Shown in pieces: positions 17,691 through 27,539 of a stretch of 64,000 nt of DNA. The position numbers and the translations under genes are program-made. Under the pieces are notes generated by a model that was not told the DNA's origin, made no database searches, and saw only the letters and a program-made list of their open reading frames with translations. The stretch is from Enterococcus diestrammenae (GTDB lineage Bacteria; Bacillota; Bacilli; Lactobacillales; Enterococcaceae), in NCBI RefSeq assembly GCF_009933255.1, contig NZ_MAEI01000002.1:62001-126000 (forward strand), written 5' to 3'. Position 1 is the stretch's first letter, and each line of letters begins with the position of its first letter.

Positions 17691-17719
17691 TTGCTAATTA
17701 GGTATATACCAGTTATAAT
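17691..17719 (+). promoter_or_regulatory. promoter and operator of the GntR gene
   Basis: TTGCTA at 17691-17696, 17-base spacer, TATAAT at 17714-17719. The spacer contains the palindrome GGTATATACC (17701-17710), the size and style of operators of HutC-type GntR regulators, so autorepression is likely. Confidence 0.75.
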
Positions 17720-17752
17720 AATTTCAAGCAAAGACACAGGAGCGTGGGAACC

Positions 17753-18460
17753 ATGAGTGAACATTTACCAGTATATATCCAGATTCATGATCAAATTAAA
17801 GAAAAAATCGAAAAGGGCTTTTGGAAAATCGGTGACCGCTTGCCTTCTGAACGGGACTTGTCGGTTCAGTTTGGCGTCAGCCGCATGACCTTACGTCAAG
17901 CGATTCAAACTTTAGCGGACGAAGGCATCTTGGAACGGAAAATCGGCTCAGGAACCTATGTGGCCCGTAAAAAAGTCCAAGAAAAAATGTCTGGCGCCAC
18001 AAGTTTTACCGAGATTATGTTGTCGCAAGGGCGGGAGCCTTCAAGCAAAGTTGTTTCTTACTTCTACACAGCTCCTAGTTCATCAGAAATGGAAAAGCTT
18101 CAGTTAAAAGCGGATGAACAAATTTTACGAATGGAACGGATTCGTTATGCCGATGATGTCGCAATTTGCTTTGAAGTTGCGAGTATTCCCGAAAGACTTA
18201 TTAAGAATTTCAGTAAGGCAGAGGTAACTTCCGCTTTGTATAAGACTTTGGAAGAACGGGGACACCACAAAATCGGCGCCGCCAACCAAACTATTTCGGC
18301 GATGTTGGCCACTGAGCAAATCGCTGAGTTTTTACAAACTAAGCGGGGGGATGCCATCTTGCGGATGCGTCAAGTTTCCTTTTTTGAAGATGGGACACCT
18401 TTTGAATATGTCCGTACCCAATATGTCGGCAACCGTTTTGAATTTTATTTTGAAAAATAA
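17753..18460 (+). CDS. GntR-family (HutC subfamily, UTRA domain) transcriptional regulator
   Basis: Sugar- or metabolite-sensing repressor (235 aa). Winged HTH at residues ~5-70 (GDRLPSERDLSVQFGVSRMT, then IGSGTYVA), followed by a UTRA effector domain (~90-235) with FEYVRTQYVGNRFEFYFEK at the end. Start ATG at 17753 has AGGAG 10 bases upstream; the GTG nine bases earlier would sit on that box. No metabolic genes adjoin it, so the effector is unknown. The promoter carries a GGTATATACC palindrome that is probably its own binding site. Confidence 0.9.
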   Translation: MSEHLPVYIQIHDQIKEKIEKGFWKIGDRLPSERDLSVQFGVSRMTLRQAIQTLADEGILERKIGSGTYVARKKVQEKMSGATSFTEIMLSQGREPSSKVVSYFYTAPSSSEMEKLQLKADEQILRMERIRYADDVAICFEVASIPERLIKNFSKAEVTSALYKTLEERGHHKIGAANQTISAMLATEQIAEFLQTKRGDAILRMRQVSFFEDGTPFEYVRTQYVGNRFEFYFEK

Positions 18461-18465
18461 CCATG

Positions 18466-18507
18466 AAAAAGCATCGAGGCTACCTTGCAGGCCTCGATGC
18501 TTTTTAT
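18466..18507 (+). terminator. terminator of the GntR gene
   Basis: AAAAAGCATCGAGGC pairs with GCCTCGATGCTTTTT around a short loop. Confidence 0.92.
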
Positions 18508-18604
18508 TGCAATCATGTGGTGGGTGGAGCTATCAAATGACTACGAGATTAAAGCGTCTTCCATAAGCAATCAATGGCAATCTAATCAAGAGTCATTGGA
18601 TTAC

Positions 18605-19258
18605 CTAATCATTTTCTTTCTCTATAGGATTTAAGGGCAACTCATGGTAGCTGATTTCCCCTTTTTCGATCGTGACTTGGCCGGCTAGTAAATCGATTAC
18701 CTGTTCAGTAAAGTCAGGTACTTTTTCTTCATCAATGAGGCAGATAACCGTGACGGCCTCAGTGAATAGGGTGTCTTTCGTATGCCACTGGTTTTCGAGA
18801 AAGCTTTGAAGTTTTCCTAATAAACTATAGGCGATGGTCAAACGAATTTCTTGTTGGGGTTTGCCAATGACTAGCCCAAGTTCTGTGAGCCCATGGGAAA
18901 CCGCGTGAGAATAAGCACGAATTAGCCCACCAGCCCCAAGTTTGGTTCCGCCGAAATAGCGGGTGACCACTACACAGACATTACTTAGCTGATTTTTTTT
19001 CAAGACTTCTAACATGGGGACGCCAGCAGTACCGCTAGGCTCGCCATCGTCAGAGGAACGTTGGATTTCATTATTAGACCCAAGGACATAAGCACTGCAG
19101 TTGTGATTAGCTTTCCAGTGGGTTTTCTTTAGCCCAGCGATGAAGGTCTTGGCCTCGTCTTCGGTTTCTATTCGTTTGAGACTGGTGATAAAACGGGATT
19201 TTTTAACTTCCATTTCCGCTTCCCCGTCGTGTTTAATCGTGATATAAGTCTCTGGCAT
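18605..19258 (-). CDS. YigZ/IMPACT (UPF0029) family protein
   Basis: Conserved protein of the YigZ/YvyE family (217 aa) with an N-terminal UPF0029/IMPACT domain (residues ~15-125; hallmark SDDGEPSGTAGVPMLEVL and RYFGGTKLGAGGLIRAYS) and a C-terminal DUF1949 domain. IMPACT relatives influence translation or stress signalling; the bacterial function is not settled. Start ATG at 19258 has AGAGGT 6 bases upstream, preferred over the ATG at 19282. Monocistronic on the minus strand, divergent from the small gene at 19405. Confidence 0.93.
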   Translation of the reverse strand: MPETYITIKHDGEAEMEVKKSRFITSLKRIETEDEAKTFIAGLKKTHWKANHNCSAYVLGSNNEIQRSSDDGEPSGTAGVPMLEVLKKNQLSNVCVVVTRYFGGTKLGAGGLIRAYSHAVSHGLTELGLVIGKPQQEIRLTIAYSLLGKLQSFLENQWHTKDTLFTEAVTVICLIDEEKVPDFTEQVIDLLAGQVTIEKGEISYHELPLNPIEKEND

Positions 19259-19335
19259 TTTGGCACCTCTTTTTGTTGGCATTTCTTTTAGTATAGAAAA
19301 AAGCTAGCTTTCATGCAATATTTGTGAGCCTTTCC

Positions 19336-19364
19336 TTGTCACTTCCTACAAAACAAGGGATAAT
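19336..19364 (+). promoter_or_regulatory. promoter of the 95-aa gene
   Basis: TTGTCA at 19336-19341, 17-base spacer, GATAAT at 19359-19364. Confidence 0.65.
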
Positions 19365-19404
19365 AAAAGAGAAGCTAGTTTGAAAAGGGGTGTGGCGGTA
19401 AGTC

Positions 19405-19692
19405 ATGAGTGGACGAAAAAAGAAATACGACATTATCACCCATTATTTAAAAACCAATGGAGGCTCGCAAGTTACCTTGACTTTTACCCAGTTTGATGAG
19501 CTGCTTTTTCCAGCTACGGGTTTGCCAAAGACGGCGCGGCGGACGACGGATTGGTGGGCCAATGATTATACCCATCCCGAAAACGGTGCCTATGCTTGGC
19601 TCAATGCAGGCTATGAAGTGGTAGTGATCAATTTGGAAAAAGAGTATGTTGTCTTTAATAAGTTAATCAAGAGTAATTGGTTGTTTCAGTAA
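19405..19692 (+). CDS. small protein, DUF7662-like
   Basis: 95-aa soluble protein. The pattern KYDIITHYL, then VTLTFTQFDELL, LPKTARR, WWAND, AWLNAGYEV and a final VVFNK segment matches a widespread small domain in bacteria often labelled DUF7662. It has no membrane segment or catalytic motif I can name. ATG at 19405 follows AGGGGTGTGGCGG. It has its own promoter and stands alone before the PTS EIIB gene. Function unknown. Confidence 0.7.
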   Translation: MSGRKKKYDIITHYLKTNGGSQVTLTFTQFDELLFPATGLPKTARRTTDWWANDYTHPENGAYAWLNAGYEVVVINLEKEYVVFNKLIKSNWLFQ

Positions 19693-19780
19693 ATTTGTCT
19701 TGTAGGAGCTTATCATAACGGTTTTTTTAGCGACCCTGTTGAAAGACCGGCAAGATAATCTACTGCAAAATGGAAGAAAA

Positions 19781-19808
19781 TTGACAAATATAACAGAAAA
19801 CCTATAAT
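19781..19808 (+). promoter_or_regulatory. promoter of the EIIB gene
   Basis: Consensus TTGACA at 19781-19786, 16-base spacer, TATAAT at 19803-19808: one of the strongest promoters in the window. Confidence 0.88.
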
Positions 19809-19859
19809 AAGAGATAGGAATGAAAGTGCATTCCTACAAAATTGAAGGGGCGATTAATT

Positions 19860-20180
19860 ATGGCTAAAAAAACCATCATGTTAGTATGTTCTGCTGGGAT
19901 GAGCACCAGTCTTTTGGTGACTAAAATGCAAAAAGCAGCTGAAGCACAAGGAGTAGACGCAGATATCTTTGCGGTTTCTGCATCAGATGCTGATAACAAT
20001 TTGGAATCCAAACCAGTAAATGTTTTACTGTTAGGCCCACAAGTACGTTTTATGAAAGGTGATTTCGAAAAACGTTTGGAAGGCAAAAATATTCCATTGG
20101 ACATCATCAACATGGCGGATTATGGCATGATGAATGGCGAAAATGTCTTGAAACAAGCACTTTCACTCATCAAAGAATAA
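19860..20180 (+). CDS. PTS system lactose/cellobiose-family IIB component
   Basis: Phosphocarrier domain (106 aa) that receives phosphate on a cysteine from EIIA and passes it to sugar at EIIC. The phosphorylation loop VCSAGMSTSLL places the cysteine at residue ~10. The length equals a complete stand-alone EIIB of the cellobiose/chitobiose type. ATG at 19860 follows GAAGGGGCG. No EIIA or EIIC gene flanks it, and it has its own strong promoter and terminator, so it must pair with components elsewhere or act in regulation. Confidence 0.92.
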   Translation: MAKKTIMLVCSAGMSTSLLVTKMQKAAEAQGVDADIFAVSASDADNNLESKPVNVLLLGPQVRFMKGDFEKRLEGKNIPLDIINMADYGMMNGENVLKQALSLIKE

Positions 20181-20215
20181 TTCACTAACAACAGTCAATT
20201 GACTCATAGATCACC

Positions 20216-20245
20216 AGACGGTCTTCTTAATGGAGGCCGTCTTTT
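20216..20245 (+). terminator. terminator of the EIIB gene
   Basis: AGACGG...CCGTCT stem followed by TTTTT. Confidence 0.8.
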
Positions 20246-20338
20246 TGTGTGGGTAATTACCTATCACTTCTTCTTTCGCTGCACTGTTTTTCCTTCATTT
20301 GCGTAGCTTTTAGTGAAGGGGTTAGGAGGGAAAGCAAG

Positions 20339-21661
20339 ATGATTGAAGGAAAACAGACCGTTGTGAAGTCAGGGGAAGCAGTGACGGCTGAGGGCTATAT
20401 CATACACCGGCGCAAAGCTCTGGTAGTAGGGCATCAGTGGCTGATTTGCGCTCGCTGTGGGGAACAGACACGCAAACAGAAGGGCCAGTTACCGGCTGGT
20501 TTTTACTATTGTCCTGCTTGTGTCTCCTATGGGCGCTTGACGGATTTAGATGAGTTGGTGACCTATTATGAGGAAAATCCGACTCCACCTTTGACTGAAG
20601 TCGCCTGCTGTCAGTGGGAAGGCCAACTGACAAAACAGCAACAACAATTGGCACAAGCTTTACAGGAAGCTTTCATCAATGGCCAAAATGTATTGTTGTG
20701 GGCTGTGACGGGATCAGGAAAGACAGAAATGTTATTCCCGGTGATTGCAGATGCTCTAAAAGCCGGACTCAAAATTGCCGTGGCAACTCCGAGAATTGAT
20801 GTTTGCCGGGAATTATTCCCGCGGTTGGTCGCGGCTTTTCCGCTAGCGGAGACGTTGTTGCGTTATGGGAAAGCCGAAGAAAGTTGGCGAGGGTTTCGCT
20901 TGTTAGTCTGTACAACCCACCAATTGTTGCATTTTTATCGAGGGTTTAGTTTACTGATTATCGATGAAAGTGATGCTTTTCCTTACGAAGGGAATCGCCA
21001 GCTGGCTTTTGCAACCCAGCAGGCGGTGAAAACCAGTGGTGTAAGCATCTACTTGACTGCTACCCCCACGATGGCCTTGCTTGCCAAGGCGAAGGCCGAA
21101 AATTGGCAAATTCTTCAATTGCCTCAACGTTATCATCAACGACCATTAATTCTTCCCCAGTGTCGTTTTTGGGAAGGCTGGCGGCTCTTACCGGAAAGAC
21201 CGCGTCAACTACTTCGCTTTCGCAAACTCTGTGAAAAACTACTTCAAAACAATCGGCTTTTGGTTTTTTGTCCAAATATCGCTTATATGCATTCATTGGC
21301 ACAAGCTTTAAAAGCTGTGATGCCTAGTCGAAAGATTGCGGCTGTTTCTGCGCAAGACGCCACACGGGAAGAAAAAGTTCAGAAAATGCGGGAGGGTCAC
21401 TGGGATCTCTTGTTGACAAGTACTGTTCTAGAACGGGGGGTTACATTTGCCGATGTCTCGGTGATTGTCATCGGTGCCGAACACGCGGTTTTCACGAAAT
21501 CTGTTTTGGTCCAAATCGCTGGTCGCGTCGATCGCAAAGGGGCGTTTAATCACGGACAAGTCTGGTTTCTTTTTCAAGAACAAACGACTAGTATTCGGCG
21601 GGCGCTTAAAGAGATTCGCCACTTAAACCGTCTAGCTACAAGGATGGCGGTGAAGAAATGA
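20339..21661 (+). CDS. comFA: late competence ATP-dependent helicase/translocase ComFA
   Basis: Cytoplasmic DEAD-like ATPase that helps drive single-stranded DNA uptake during transformation (440 aa). N-terminal zinc finger (CARCGEQ and CPACVSYG, residues ~39-64), Walker A TGSGKTEM (~123), Walker B IIDESDAFPY (~205), motif III TATPT (~245) and a C-terminal helicase domain with LLTSTVLERGVTF and QIAGRVDRKG. ATG at 20339 has GGAGG 9 bases upstream; an upstream in-frame start at 20249 lacks one. Overlaps comFC by four bases (ATGA), forming the usual comF operon. Confidence 0.95.
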   Translation: MIEGKQTVVKSGEAVTAEGYIIHRRKALVVGHQWLICARCGEQTRKQKGQLPAGFYYCPACVSYGRLTDLDELVTYYEENPTPPLTEVACCQWEGQLTKQQQQLAQALQEAFINGQNVLLWAVTGSGKTEMLFPVIADALKAGLKIAVATPRIDVCRELFPRLVAAFPLAETLLRYGKAEESWRGFRLLVCTTHQLLHFYRGFSLLIIDESDAFPYEGNRQLAFATQQAVKTSGVSIYLTATPTMALLAKAKAENWQILQLPQRYHQRPLILPQCRFWEGWRLLPERPRQLLRFRKLCEKLLQNNRLLVFCPNIAYMHSLAQALKAVMPSRKIAAVSAQDATREEKVQKMREGHWDLLLTSTVLERGVTFADVSVIVIGAEHAVFTKSVLVQIAGRVDRKGAFNHGQVWFLFQEQTTSIRRALKEIRHLNRLATRMAVKK

Positions 21662-22341
21662 TTTGCGGGTATTGTCAAAAAGTTATTTTACGCAACTTAA
21701 CCGTCAAGGAGATCTTATTTCCTTGGTTGTTATCTGACACAGAATTATGCTCCCAGTGTCTTCGCCAGTTTACACCAATCCAAAAAGACCAGGCCTGTCC
21801 ACGGTGCATGCGTTCAGGGGAGCAAGACCTGTGTGCTGACTGTCAGCGCTGGCAAAAGCAATATCCGCAGCGCCAGTTTTTTCATCAAGCTTTGTATCAG
21901 TATGATGAGGCCTTTGCCAACTGGTTGAAGGAGTATAAGTTTGGCGGTGATTATCGCTTACGACGGACTTTTCAGCAGCAAGTAAGAGTCGCTTTGAAGG
22001 GATATCGTGGCTTTATCATTTGTCCGATTCCCTTATCCCAAAGTCGCTATCAAGAGCGAGGCTTCAATCAGACCTCCGCCTTTCTGGAAGCCAGTGGAGT
22101 TAAAACCCACACGCTTTTACGACGTAGCAGTCACGATTCACCCCAATCCAAAAAGAATCGTCAAGAACGTCTGGCCTTACCCCAACCCTATGTGCTTGCT
22201 TGTTCACCGGAGCTCCTTATTGGCAAAAAGATCCTATTAGTCGATGATGTTTATACCACTGGTCGGACGCTCTTTCACGCCGCAGATATCTTATGGCAAC
22301 ATCAGCCTAAAGAAGTTCGGACGTTTTCCTTAGCTCGCTAA
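21658..22341 (+). CDS. comFC: ComFC family protein (phosphoribosyltransferase fold)
   Basis: Competence-associated partner of ComFA (227 aa). An N-terminal zinc-binding region has four CxxC pairs (CGYC, CSQC, CPRC, CADC) within residues 3-65. The C-terminus is a type I phosphoribosyltransferase fold with the PRPP loop ILLVDDVYTTGRTL (~195-208). ATG at 21658 overlaps the comFA stop. Binds ssDNA and contacts ComFA in related species. Intact here, so the operon appears functional, although other com genes lie outside the window. Confidence 0.95.
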   Translation: MICGYCQKVILRNLTVKEILFPWLLSDTELCSQCLRQFTPIQKDQACPRCMRSGEQDLCADCQRWQKQYPQRQFFHQALYQYDEAFANWLKEYKFGGDYRLRRTFQQQVRVALKGYRGFIICPIPLSQSRYQERGFNQTSAFLEASGVKTHTLLRRSSHDSPQSKKNRQERLALPQPYVLACSPELLIGKKILLVDDVYTTGRTLFHAADILWQHQPKEVRTFSLAR

Positions 22342-22383
22342 AAAATATCTCTAAGAATCCGCTGAAATTGTTAGCGTTTAAGT

Positions 22384-22411
22384 TTGCAAAACAGTGAGAG
22401 TCCGCTATAAT
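22384..22411 (+). promoter_or_regulatory. promoter of hpf
   Basis: TTGCAA at 22384-22389, 16-base spacer, TATAAT at 22406-22411. Confidence 0.75.
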
Positions 22412-22480
22412 AAAAGTAAGAAGAGGGAATAAGAGTGGTCCTTATTCTTTCTTTAGTGGTAGATGAAAGGGGCAATTGCT

Positions 22481-23035
22481 ATGTTTAGATACAATGTACG
22501 CGGAGAAAATATCGAGGTTACAGATGCTATTCGTGATTACGTGGAGAAAAAAGTTGGAAAATTGGAACGTTACTTTACTGACGTGCCCAACGCAACTGCA
22601 CATGTAAATCTGAAAGTATACACTGAGAAAACTGCGAAAGTGGAAGTAACGATTCCACTACCATATTTGGTATTGCGGGCTGAAGAAACATCACCTGATC
22701 TCTATGCGAGCATTGATTTGGTGGTTGACAAATTGGAACGTCAAATCCGCAAATTCAAAACCAAAATTAACCGTAAATCTCGGGAAACTGGTGTTCCAAA
22801 TGGCGAAGCAACCGCCATCTTCACCAACGATACCCCCGAAGAAGACAATGGCTCTGACTTAGATATCGTGCGGACGAAGCGCCTATCATTGAAACCAATG
22901 GATAGTGAAGAAGCCGTATTACAAATGAACATGTTGGGCCATAACTTCTTCATCTTTGAAGATGCAGAAACGAATGGTACAAGCATCGTATACCGTCGGA
23001 AAGACGGCAAATACGGTTTAATTGAAACAGATTGA
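22481..23035 (+). CDS. hpf: long-form ribosome hibernation promoting factor (HPF/YfiA)
   Basis: Dimerises 70S ribosomes into inactive 100S particles in stationary phase (184 aa, the long form typical of Firmicutes). N-terminal S30AE domain ([20 protein letters not shown], residues 1-100), a linker (~100-125), and the C-terminal dimerisation domain ([20 protein letters not shown] to the end). ATG at 22481 has GAAAGGGG upstream, preferred over the earlier ATG at 22463. Own promoter and terminator; sits just before secA, a common order in Lactobacillales. Confidence 0.96.
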   Translation: MFRYNVRGENIEVTDAIRDYVEKKVGKLERYFTDVPNATAHVNLKVYTEKTAKVEVTIPLPYLVLRAEETSPDLYASIDLVVDKLERQIRKFKTKINRKSRETGVPNGEATAIFTNDTPEEDNGSDLDIVRTKRLSLKPMDSEEAVLQMNMLGHNFFIFEDAETNGTSIVYRRKDGKYGLIETD

Positions 23036-23039
23036 TGAT

Positions 23040-23073
23040 AAAAAGCAGGAGCCCACGGGTTCCTGCTTTTTTT
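23040..23073 (+). terminator. terminator of hpf
   Basis: AAAAAGCAGGA pairs with TCCTGCTTTTT, followed by more T. Confidence 0.92.
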
Positions 23074-23414
23074 ATCAGACCAAGTCTAACCATGTATGGC
23101 TGCACAAACTCGCTCAACTACCGTATACAGTTGGACTAAGCGCAATTCTGTGTTTCAAAAATAGCAGCTGCTTTTGCTAAAATGCCTACATAAAAACTTA
23201 GCATTTCCTTAAAAGGGACCTATTATGGACTTTTTCCAGTCAGACAGGTCTTTTTGATTGCCAACAGTTGGTCTTCCCGGTGACATCGCCAGAATATTTT
23301 TTGATTTGGACTTCTAATCTTGCTCTAACTATTCCTTTTGAGGAAAAGTAATGATAGAATAGTCTGGAGAGTTTCTACATTGAACAAATTGGATTAAAGG
23401 AGAATCATCAATCA
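23074..23414 (+). other. hpf-secA intergenic region
   Basis: About 340 bases without a gene. It holds repeat copy F and an extended -10 (TG at 23352-23353, TAGAAT at 23355-23360) that probably starts the secA message. The stretch between them shows no further structure I can support. Confidence 0.5.
23093..23147 (+). repeat. dispersed intergenic repeat, family 2, copy F
   Basis: Begins TGTATGGCTGCACAAA, with CTACCGTATACAGTTGGACT downstream. Aligns with 52011-52066 and more weakly with 26065-26120. Confidence 0.55.
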
Positions 23415-25922
23415 ATGGCCAATTTTTTACGTAAAATTATTGAAAATGACAAAAAAGAATTAAAGCGTTTAGGCGCTATCGCAGATAAAGTGGAATCTTT
23501 TGCTGATCAAATGGCAGGCTTGTCAGATGAGCAATTACGGGCAAAAGCCGATGAGTTTCGTGGCCAATTGCAAGACGGCAAAACATTAGACGATATTTTG
23601 CCAGAAGCTTTTGCTGTTGTTCGAGAAGGCGCTCGTCGGGTCTTAGGGCTTTATCCTTACCATGTCCAAATCATGGGGGGGATCGTCCTACACGATGGGA
23701 ATATTTCTGAGATGCGGACAGGTGAAGGGAAAACCTTGACTGCGACGATGCCGGTTTATTTGAATGCCTTAAGTGGCCAAGGGGTTCACGTGGTAACTGT
23801 CAATGAATACTTGGCAACCCGTGACTCCAATGAAATGGGTGAATTGTACAACTTCTTAGGTTTGACTGTCGGATTAAATACCAACGCGATGTCCGCAGAA
23901 GAAAAACGTGCCGCCTATGCTTGTGATATCACTTACAGTACCAACAACGAACTAGGCTTTGACTATTTGCGCGACAACATGGTGGTTTATCGCAATCAAA
24001 TGGTGCAACGCCCACTAAACTTTGCTTTGGTGGATGAAGTCGATTCCATCTTGATCGATGAAGCCCGGACCCCTTTGATCATCTCTGGTCAAGCAGAAAA
24101 ATCTACGGCTTTATACACCCGCACCGACAACTTCGTGAAACGCTTGAAAAACGAGGAAGATTATACCATCGATGTTCAATCAAAAACCATTGGCCTAACT
24201 GAGGCTGGGATTGAAAAAGCCGAAGAAACTTTTGGCTTGGACAACTTATACGATATCGAAAATACCGCATTGACTCACCACATGGATCAAGCGTTGCGGG
24301 CCAACTATATCATGCTACGAGATATCGATTATGTGGTTACAGAAGGCAAAGTCATGATTGTCGACCAATTTACTGGTCGGATCATGGATGGCCGTCGTTA
24401 TTCTGATGGGTTACACCAAGCCATTGAAGCCAAAGAAGGCGTGGAAATTGAGGATGAATCCAAGACGATGGCTACCATCACCTTCCAGAACTATTTCCGG
24501 ATGTACAAAAAATTAGCCGGGATGACTGGTACTGCTAAAACGGAAGAAGAAGAGTTCCGTGAAATTTATAATATGCAAGTTATCCAGATTCCAACGAACC
24601 GTCCAGTTATCCGGGATGACCGTCCAGATTTGTTATATCCTTCTTTAGATAGCAAGTTTAAAGCTGTAGTGCAAGATATCAAAGACCGTCATCGCAAAGG
24701 GCAACCTGTCTTGGTGGGTACGGTAGCCGTTGAAACTTCTGAATTGCTTTCGAATCTCTTGAATAAAGCCAATGTCCCGCACGAAGTTTTGAATGCCAAA
24801 AATCACTTTAAAGAGGCGGAAATCATCTTAAACGCTGGTCAAAAAGGCGCAGTTACAATCGCTACCAACATGGCTGGTCGGGGTACCGATATTAAATTGG
24901 GCTTAGGGGTTGCTGACCTTGGTGGCTTAGCGGTCATCGGGACTGAGCGTCACGAATCTCGCCGTATCGATAATCAGTTGCGGGGACGTTCTGGACGTCA
25001 AGGGGATCCTGGGGTTTCCCAATTTTATTTGTCACTTGAAGATGATTTGATGAAACGTTTTGGTTCAGACCGTATCAAAGCCTTCATGGAAAAAATGAAT
25101 GTGGCGGAAGAAGATCAAGTCATTCAATCAAAAATGATCACTCGTCAAGTAGAAGGCGCTCAAAAACGCGTCGAAGGGAACAACTACGACACGCGGAAAA
25201 ACGTCTTGCAGTACGATGACGTGATGCGGGAACAACGGGAAGTCATGTATGGTCAACGCCAAGAAGTCATCATGGAAGAAAAAGATCTAAATCGCACCTT
25301 GATGAATATGGTAAAACGTACTATTGAACGAGCTGTCGATGCTCATACCCAATTGGAACCATCCCAATGGAACTTACAAGCCATCGTGGATTTTGCCGGC
25401 AATACCTTGGTTCATGAGGATTCTATCTCAGTTGCTGATTTAGAAGGCAAAGACCAACAACAAATCAAAGATGAGCTATATCAACGGGCAGAAGCCATTT
25501 TCAATCAGAAAAAAGACCAATTGAACTCCCCAGAACAATTATTAGAGTTTGAAAAAGTGGTTATTTTACGAGTAGTGGATTCCAAGTGGACCGATCATAT
25601 CGATGAAATGGATCAACTCCGTCAATCCATCGGTTTGCGTTCATATGGACAAAACAATCCATTGGTTGAATACCAAACAGAAGGCTACAGCATGTTTGAA
25701 AGCATGATTGGCGCCATTGAGTTTGAAGTCACACGCCTCTTCATGAAAGCTGAAATCCGTCAAAATGTTCAACGGGAACAAGTCGCACAAGGACAACCGG
25801 AACAAACAGAAGAACAAGGACAACCCCAACGACCAGTCCATGTCGAAAAAGTCGGACGGAATGATCCATGTCCTTGTGGCAGTGGTAAGAAATTCAAAAA
25901 TTGCCATGGTAAAGGATTGTAA
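23415..25922 (+). CDS. secA: preprotein translocase ATPase SecA
   Basis: Motor of the Sec export pathway (835 aa). Walker A MRTGEGKT (~100), [13 protein letters not shown]alker B region (~208), preprotein cross-linking domain, second nucleotide-binding fold with [11 protein letters not shown] (~490) and [11 protein letters not shown], helical scaffold, and the C-terminal zinc motif [14 protein letters not shown] that contacts SecB-like or ribosomal partners. ATG at 23415 follows AAAGGAG. Length and domain order match SecA1; no second SecA is seen. Confidence 0.98.
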   Translation: MANFLRKIIENDKKELKRLGAIADKVESFADQMAGLSDEQLRAKADEFRGQLQDGKTLDDILPEAFAVVREGARRVLGLYPYHVQIMGGIVLHDGNISEMRTGEGKTLTATMPVYLNALSGQGVHVVTVNEYLATRDSNEMGELYNFLGLTVGLNTNAMSAEEKRAAYACDITYSTNNELGFDYLRDNMVVYRNQMVQRPLNFALVDEVDSILIDEARTPLIISGQAEKSTALYTRTDNFVKRLKNEEDYTIDVQSKTIGLTEAGIEKAEETFGLDNLYDIENTALTHHMDQALRANYIMLRDIDYVVTEGKVMIVDQFTGRIMDGRRYSDGLHQAIEAKEGVEIEDESKTMATITFQNYFRMYKKLAGMTGTAKTEEEEFREIYNMQVIQIPTNRPVIRDDRPDLLYPSLDSKFKAVVQDIKDRHRKGQPVLVGTVAVETSELLSNLLNKANVPHEVLNAKNHFKEAEIILNAGQKGAVTIATNMAGRGTDIKLGLGVADLGGLAVIGTERHESRRIDNQLRGRSGRQGDPGVSQFYLSLEDDLMKRFGSDRIKAFMEKMNVAEEDQVIQSKMITRQVEGAQKRVEGNNYDTRKNVLQYDDVMREQREVMYGQRQEVIMEEKDLNRTLMNMVKRTIERAVDAHTQLEPSQWNLQAIVDFAGNTLVHEDSISVADLEGKDQQQIKDELYQRAEAIFNQKKDQLNSPEQLLEFEKVVILRVVDSKWTDHIDEMDQLRQSIGLRSYGQNNPLVEYQTEGYSMFESMIGAIEFEVTRLFMKAEIRQNVQREQVAQGQPEQTEEQGQPQRPVHVEKVGRNDPCPCGSGKKFKNCHGKGL

Positions 25923-25980
25923 AAAATCACTGTCGGTTTTTGACAAACGGCAAAAAAGCTGTCACAATAACTGAGGATGC

Positions 25981-26014
25981 AAACAGGCTGGTGCTTTTGC
26001 CCAGCCTGTTTTTA
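25981..26014 (+). terminator. terminator of secA
   Basis: AAACAGGCTGG pairs with CCAGCCTGTTT, then TTT. Confidence 0.92.
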
Positions 26015-26064
26015 ATAGAGGAAGGCCTTAGACAGTTTCACAAAAGAAGGCCTTTGTCTCATGC

Positions 26065-26120
26065 TGTTTGGCTTTACGAATATCTTAGCTTGTCTCTCCA
26101 GTTGGCCTAAGCCAAAGCGC
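26065..26120 (+). repeat. dispersed intergenic repeat, family 2, copy H (diverged)
   Basis: Begins TGTTTGGCTTTACGAAT with CCAGTTGGCCTAAGC downstream. Resembles copies at 23093 and 52011. The rest of the 336-base secA-prfB gap shows only a possible TATACT at about 26193. Confidence 0.45.
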
Positions 26121-26258
26121 AGGCCCAACGAGTCTTTTCGAAGTTGTAAGGGAAATCGTTTGGAGAAAGAGCGTATGCGGTGGTGCTGCTGCCTATACTT
26201 TCACAAGCTAGGAAAGTTCATTTAGCCTATCTGATTAATTTAACAAGGAGCGATTTGA

Positions 26259-27369
26259 ATGGAATTAGCAGAAATCCGTAATGCCTTAGAAGAAATGCAA
26301 ACCAAAATTACTAGCTTTAGGGGGTCTCTTTGACTTAGATCAGTTGGAAGAAGACATCGCTGAGGCTGAGCACAAGATGGCCGAACCTGGTTTTTGGGAT
26401 GACAATGACACAGCACAAAAGGTGATTGACGAAAACAATGCCAACAAAGCGGCTTACGATTCGTTTCAAGAATTGGCAGATGAAGTGGAAGAGTTGGTCG
26501 TGATGGAAGAGATGATTGCCGAAGAACCAGATGATGAGATGCACCAAGAATTGGAAGAACGCCTAGGTCTGTTGGAAGAAAAAATGCAATCCTATGAGCT
26601 GTCCATGCTTTTGGATGAGCCCTATGACCACAACAATGCGATTTTAGAATTACACCCAGGTGCCGGTGGGACTGAATCCCAAGACTGGGGAAGTATGCTG
26701 TTACGGATGTATACTCGCTGGGGGGAACAACATGGCTATACGGTTGAAACCTTGGATTATCAGGCGGGGGATGAAGCAGGAATCAAAAGTGTGACTTTGC
26801 TATTTAAAGGCTACAATGCTTACGGCTATTTGAAATCAGAAAAAGGTGTGCATCGCTTGGTGCGCATCTCACCATTTGATTCTGCCAAACGACGTCATAC
26901 TTCTTTTTGTTCTTGTGATGTGATGCCCGAGTTGGATGCCAATATTGATATTGAAGTCAATCCAGATGACATTCGCGTAGATGTTTACCGAGCGAGTGGG
27001 GCTGGTGGACAACATATCAACAAAACATCTTCTGCGGTACGCATTACCCATATTCCAACTGGGATTGTGGTGGCTAGTCAAGCCCAACGTTCCCAATTCC
27101 AAAACCGTGATACCGCGATGGGCATGTTGAAAGCCAAGTTGTATCAATTGGAAATTGAAAAACAAGAACAAGAAGCCGCAGCTTTGCGAGGCGAACAACT
27201 GGAAATCGGTTGGGGCTCACAAATTCGTTCATATGTTTTCCATCCTTATTCCATGGTGAAAGACCATCGCACCAACTTTGAAACAGGTAATGTCCAAGCG
27301 GTAATGGATGGCGATTTAGATGGCTTTATTGACGCTTATTTAAAATTGAAGTTGAATCGACAAGCGTAG
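26259..27369 (+). CDS. prfB: peptide chain release factor 2, with programmed +1 frameshift
   Basis: Terminates translation at UGA and UAA. The gene is read as join(26259..26330, 26332..27369), giving 369 aa. Frame 0 runs 24 codons from ATG at 26259 (behind AAGGAG) to an in-frame TGA at 26331. The classic RF2 slippery site is intact: an internal Shine-Dalgarno AGGGGG, then TCT CTT TGA C. The +1 frame then continues [14 protein letters not shown] to the stop. The RF2 specificity motif SPF lies in [12 protein letters not shown] and the catalytic GGQ in [16 protein letters not shown]2 autoregulates its own synthesis by this shift. Confidence 0.97.
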
Positions 27370-27492
27370 GGTTCAAGACGAGCTGAGAGCCCTGGCGTTG
27401 TCTGCCCTTGTCTGGTTTGACGCTGATTTTGTCTTTTCCTTATGAAATGACATATATTTGTAACCTAATGAAAGAAAGTTGCAATATTCATG

Positions 27493-27501
27493 TGCTATAC
27501 T
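27493..27501 (+). promoter_or_regulatory. extended -10 promoter of ftsEX
   Basis: TGCTATACT at 27493-27501, about 40 bases before the ftsE ATG; no good -35. Confidence 0.55.
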
Positions 27502-27539
27502 ACGTGAGTATTGAATTCTATTAAGATGGAGAGATAGCC

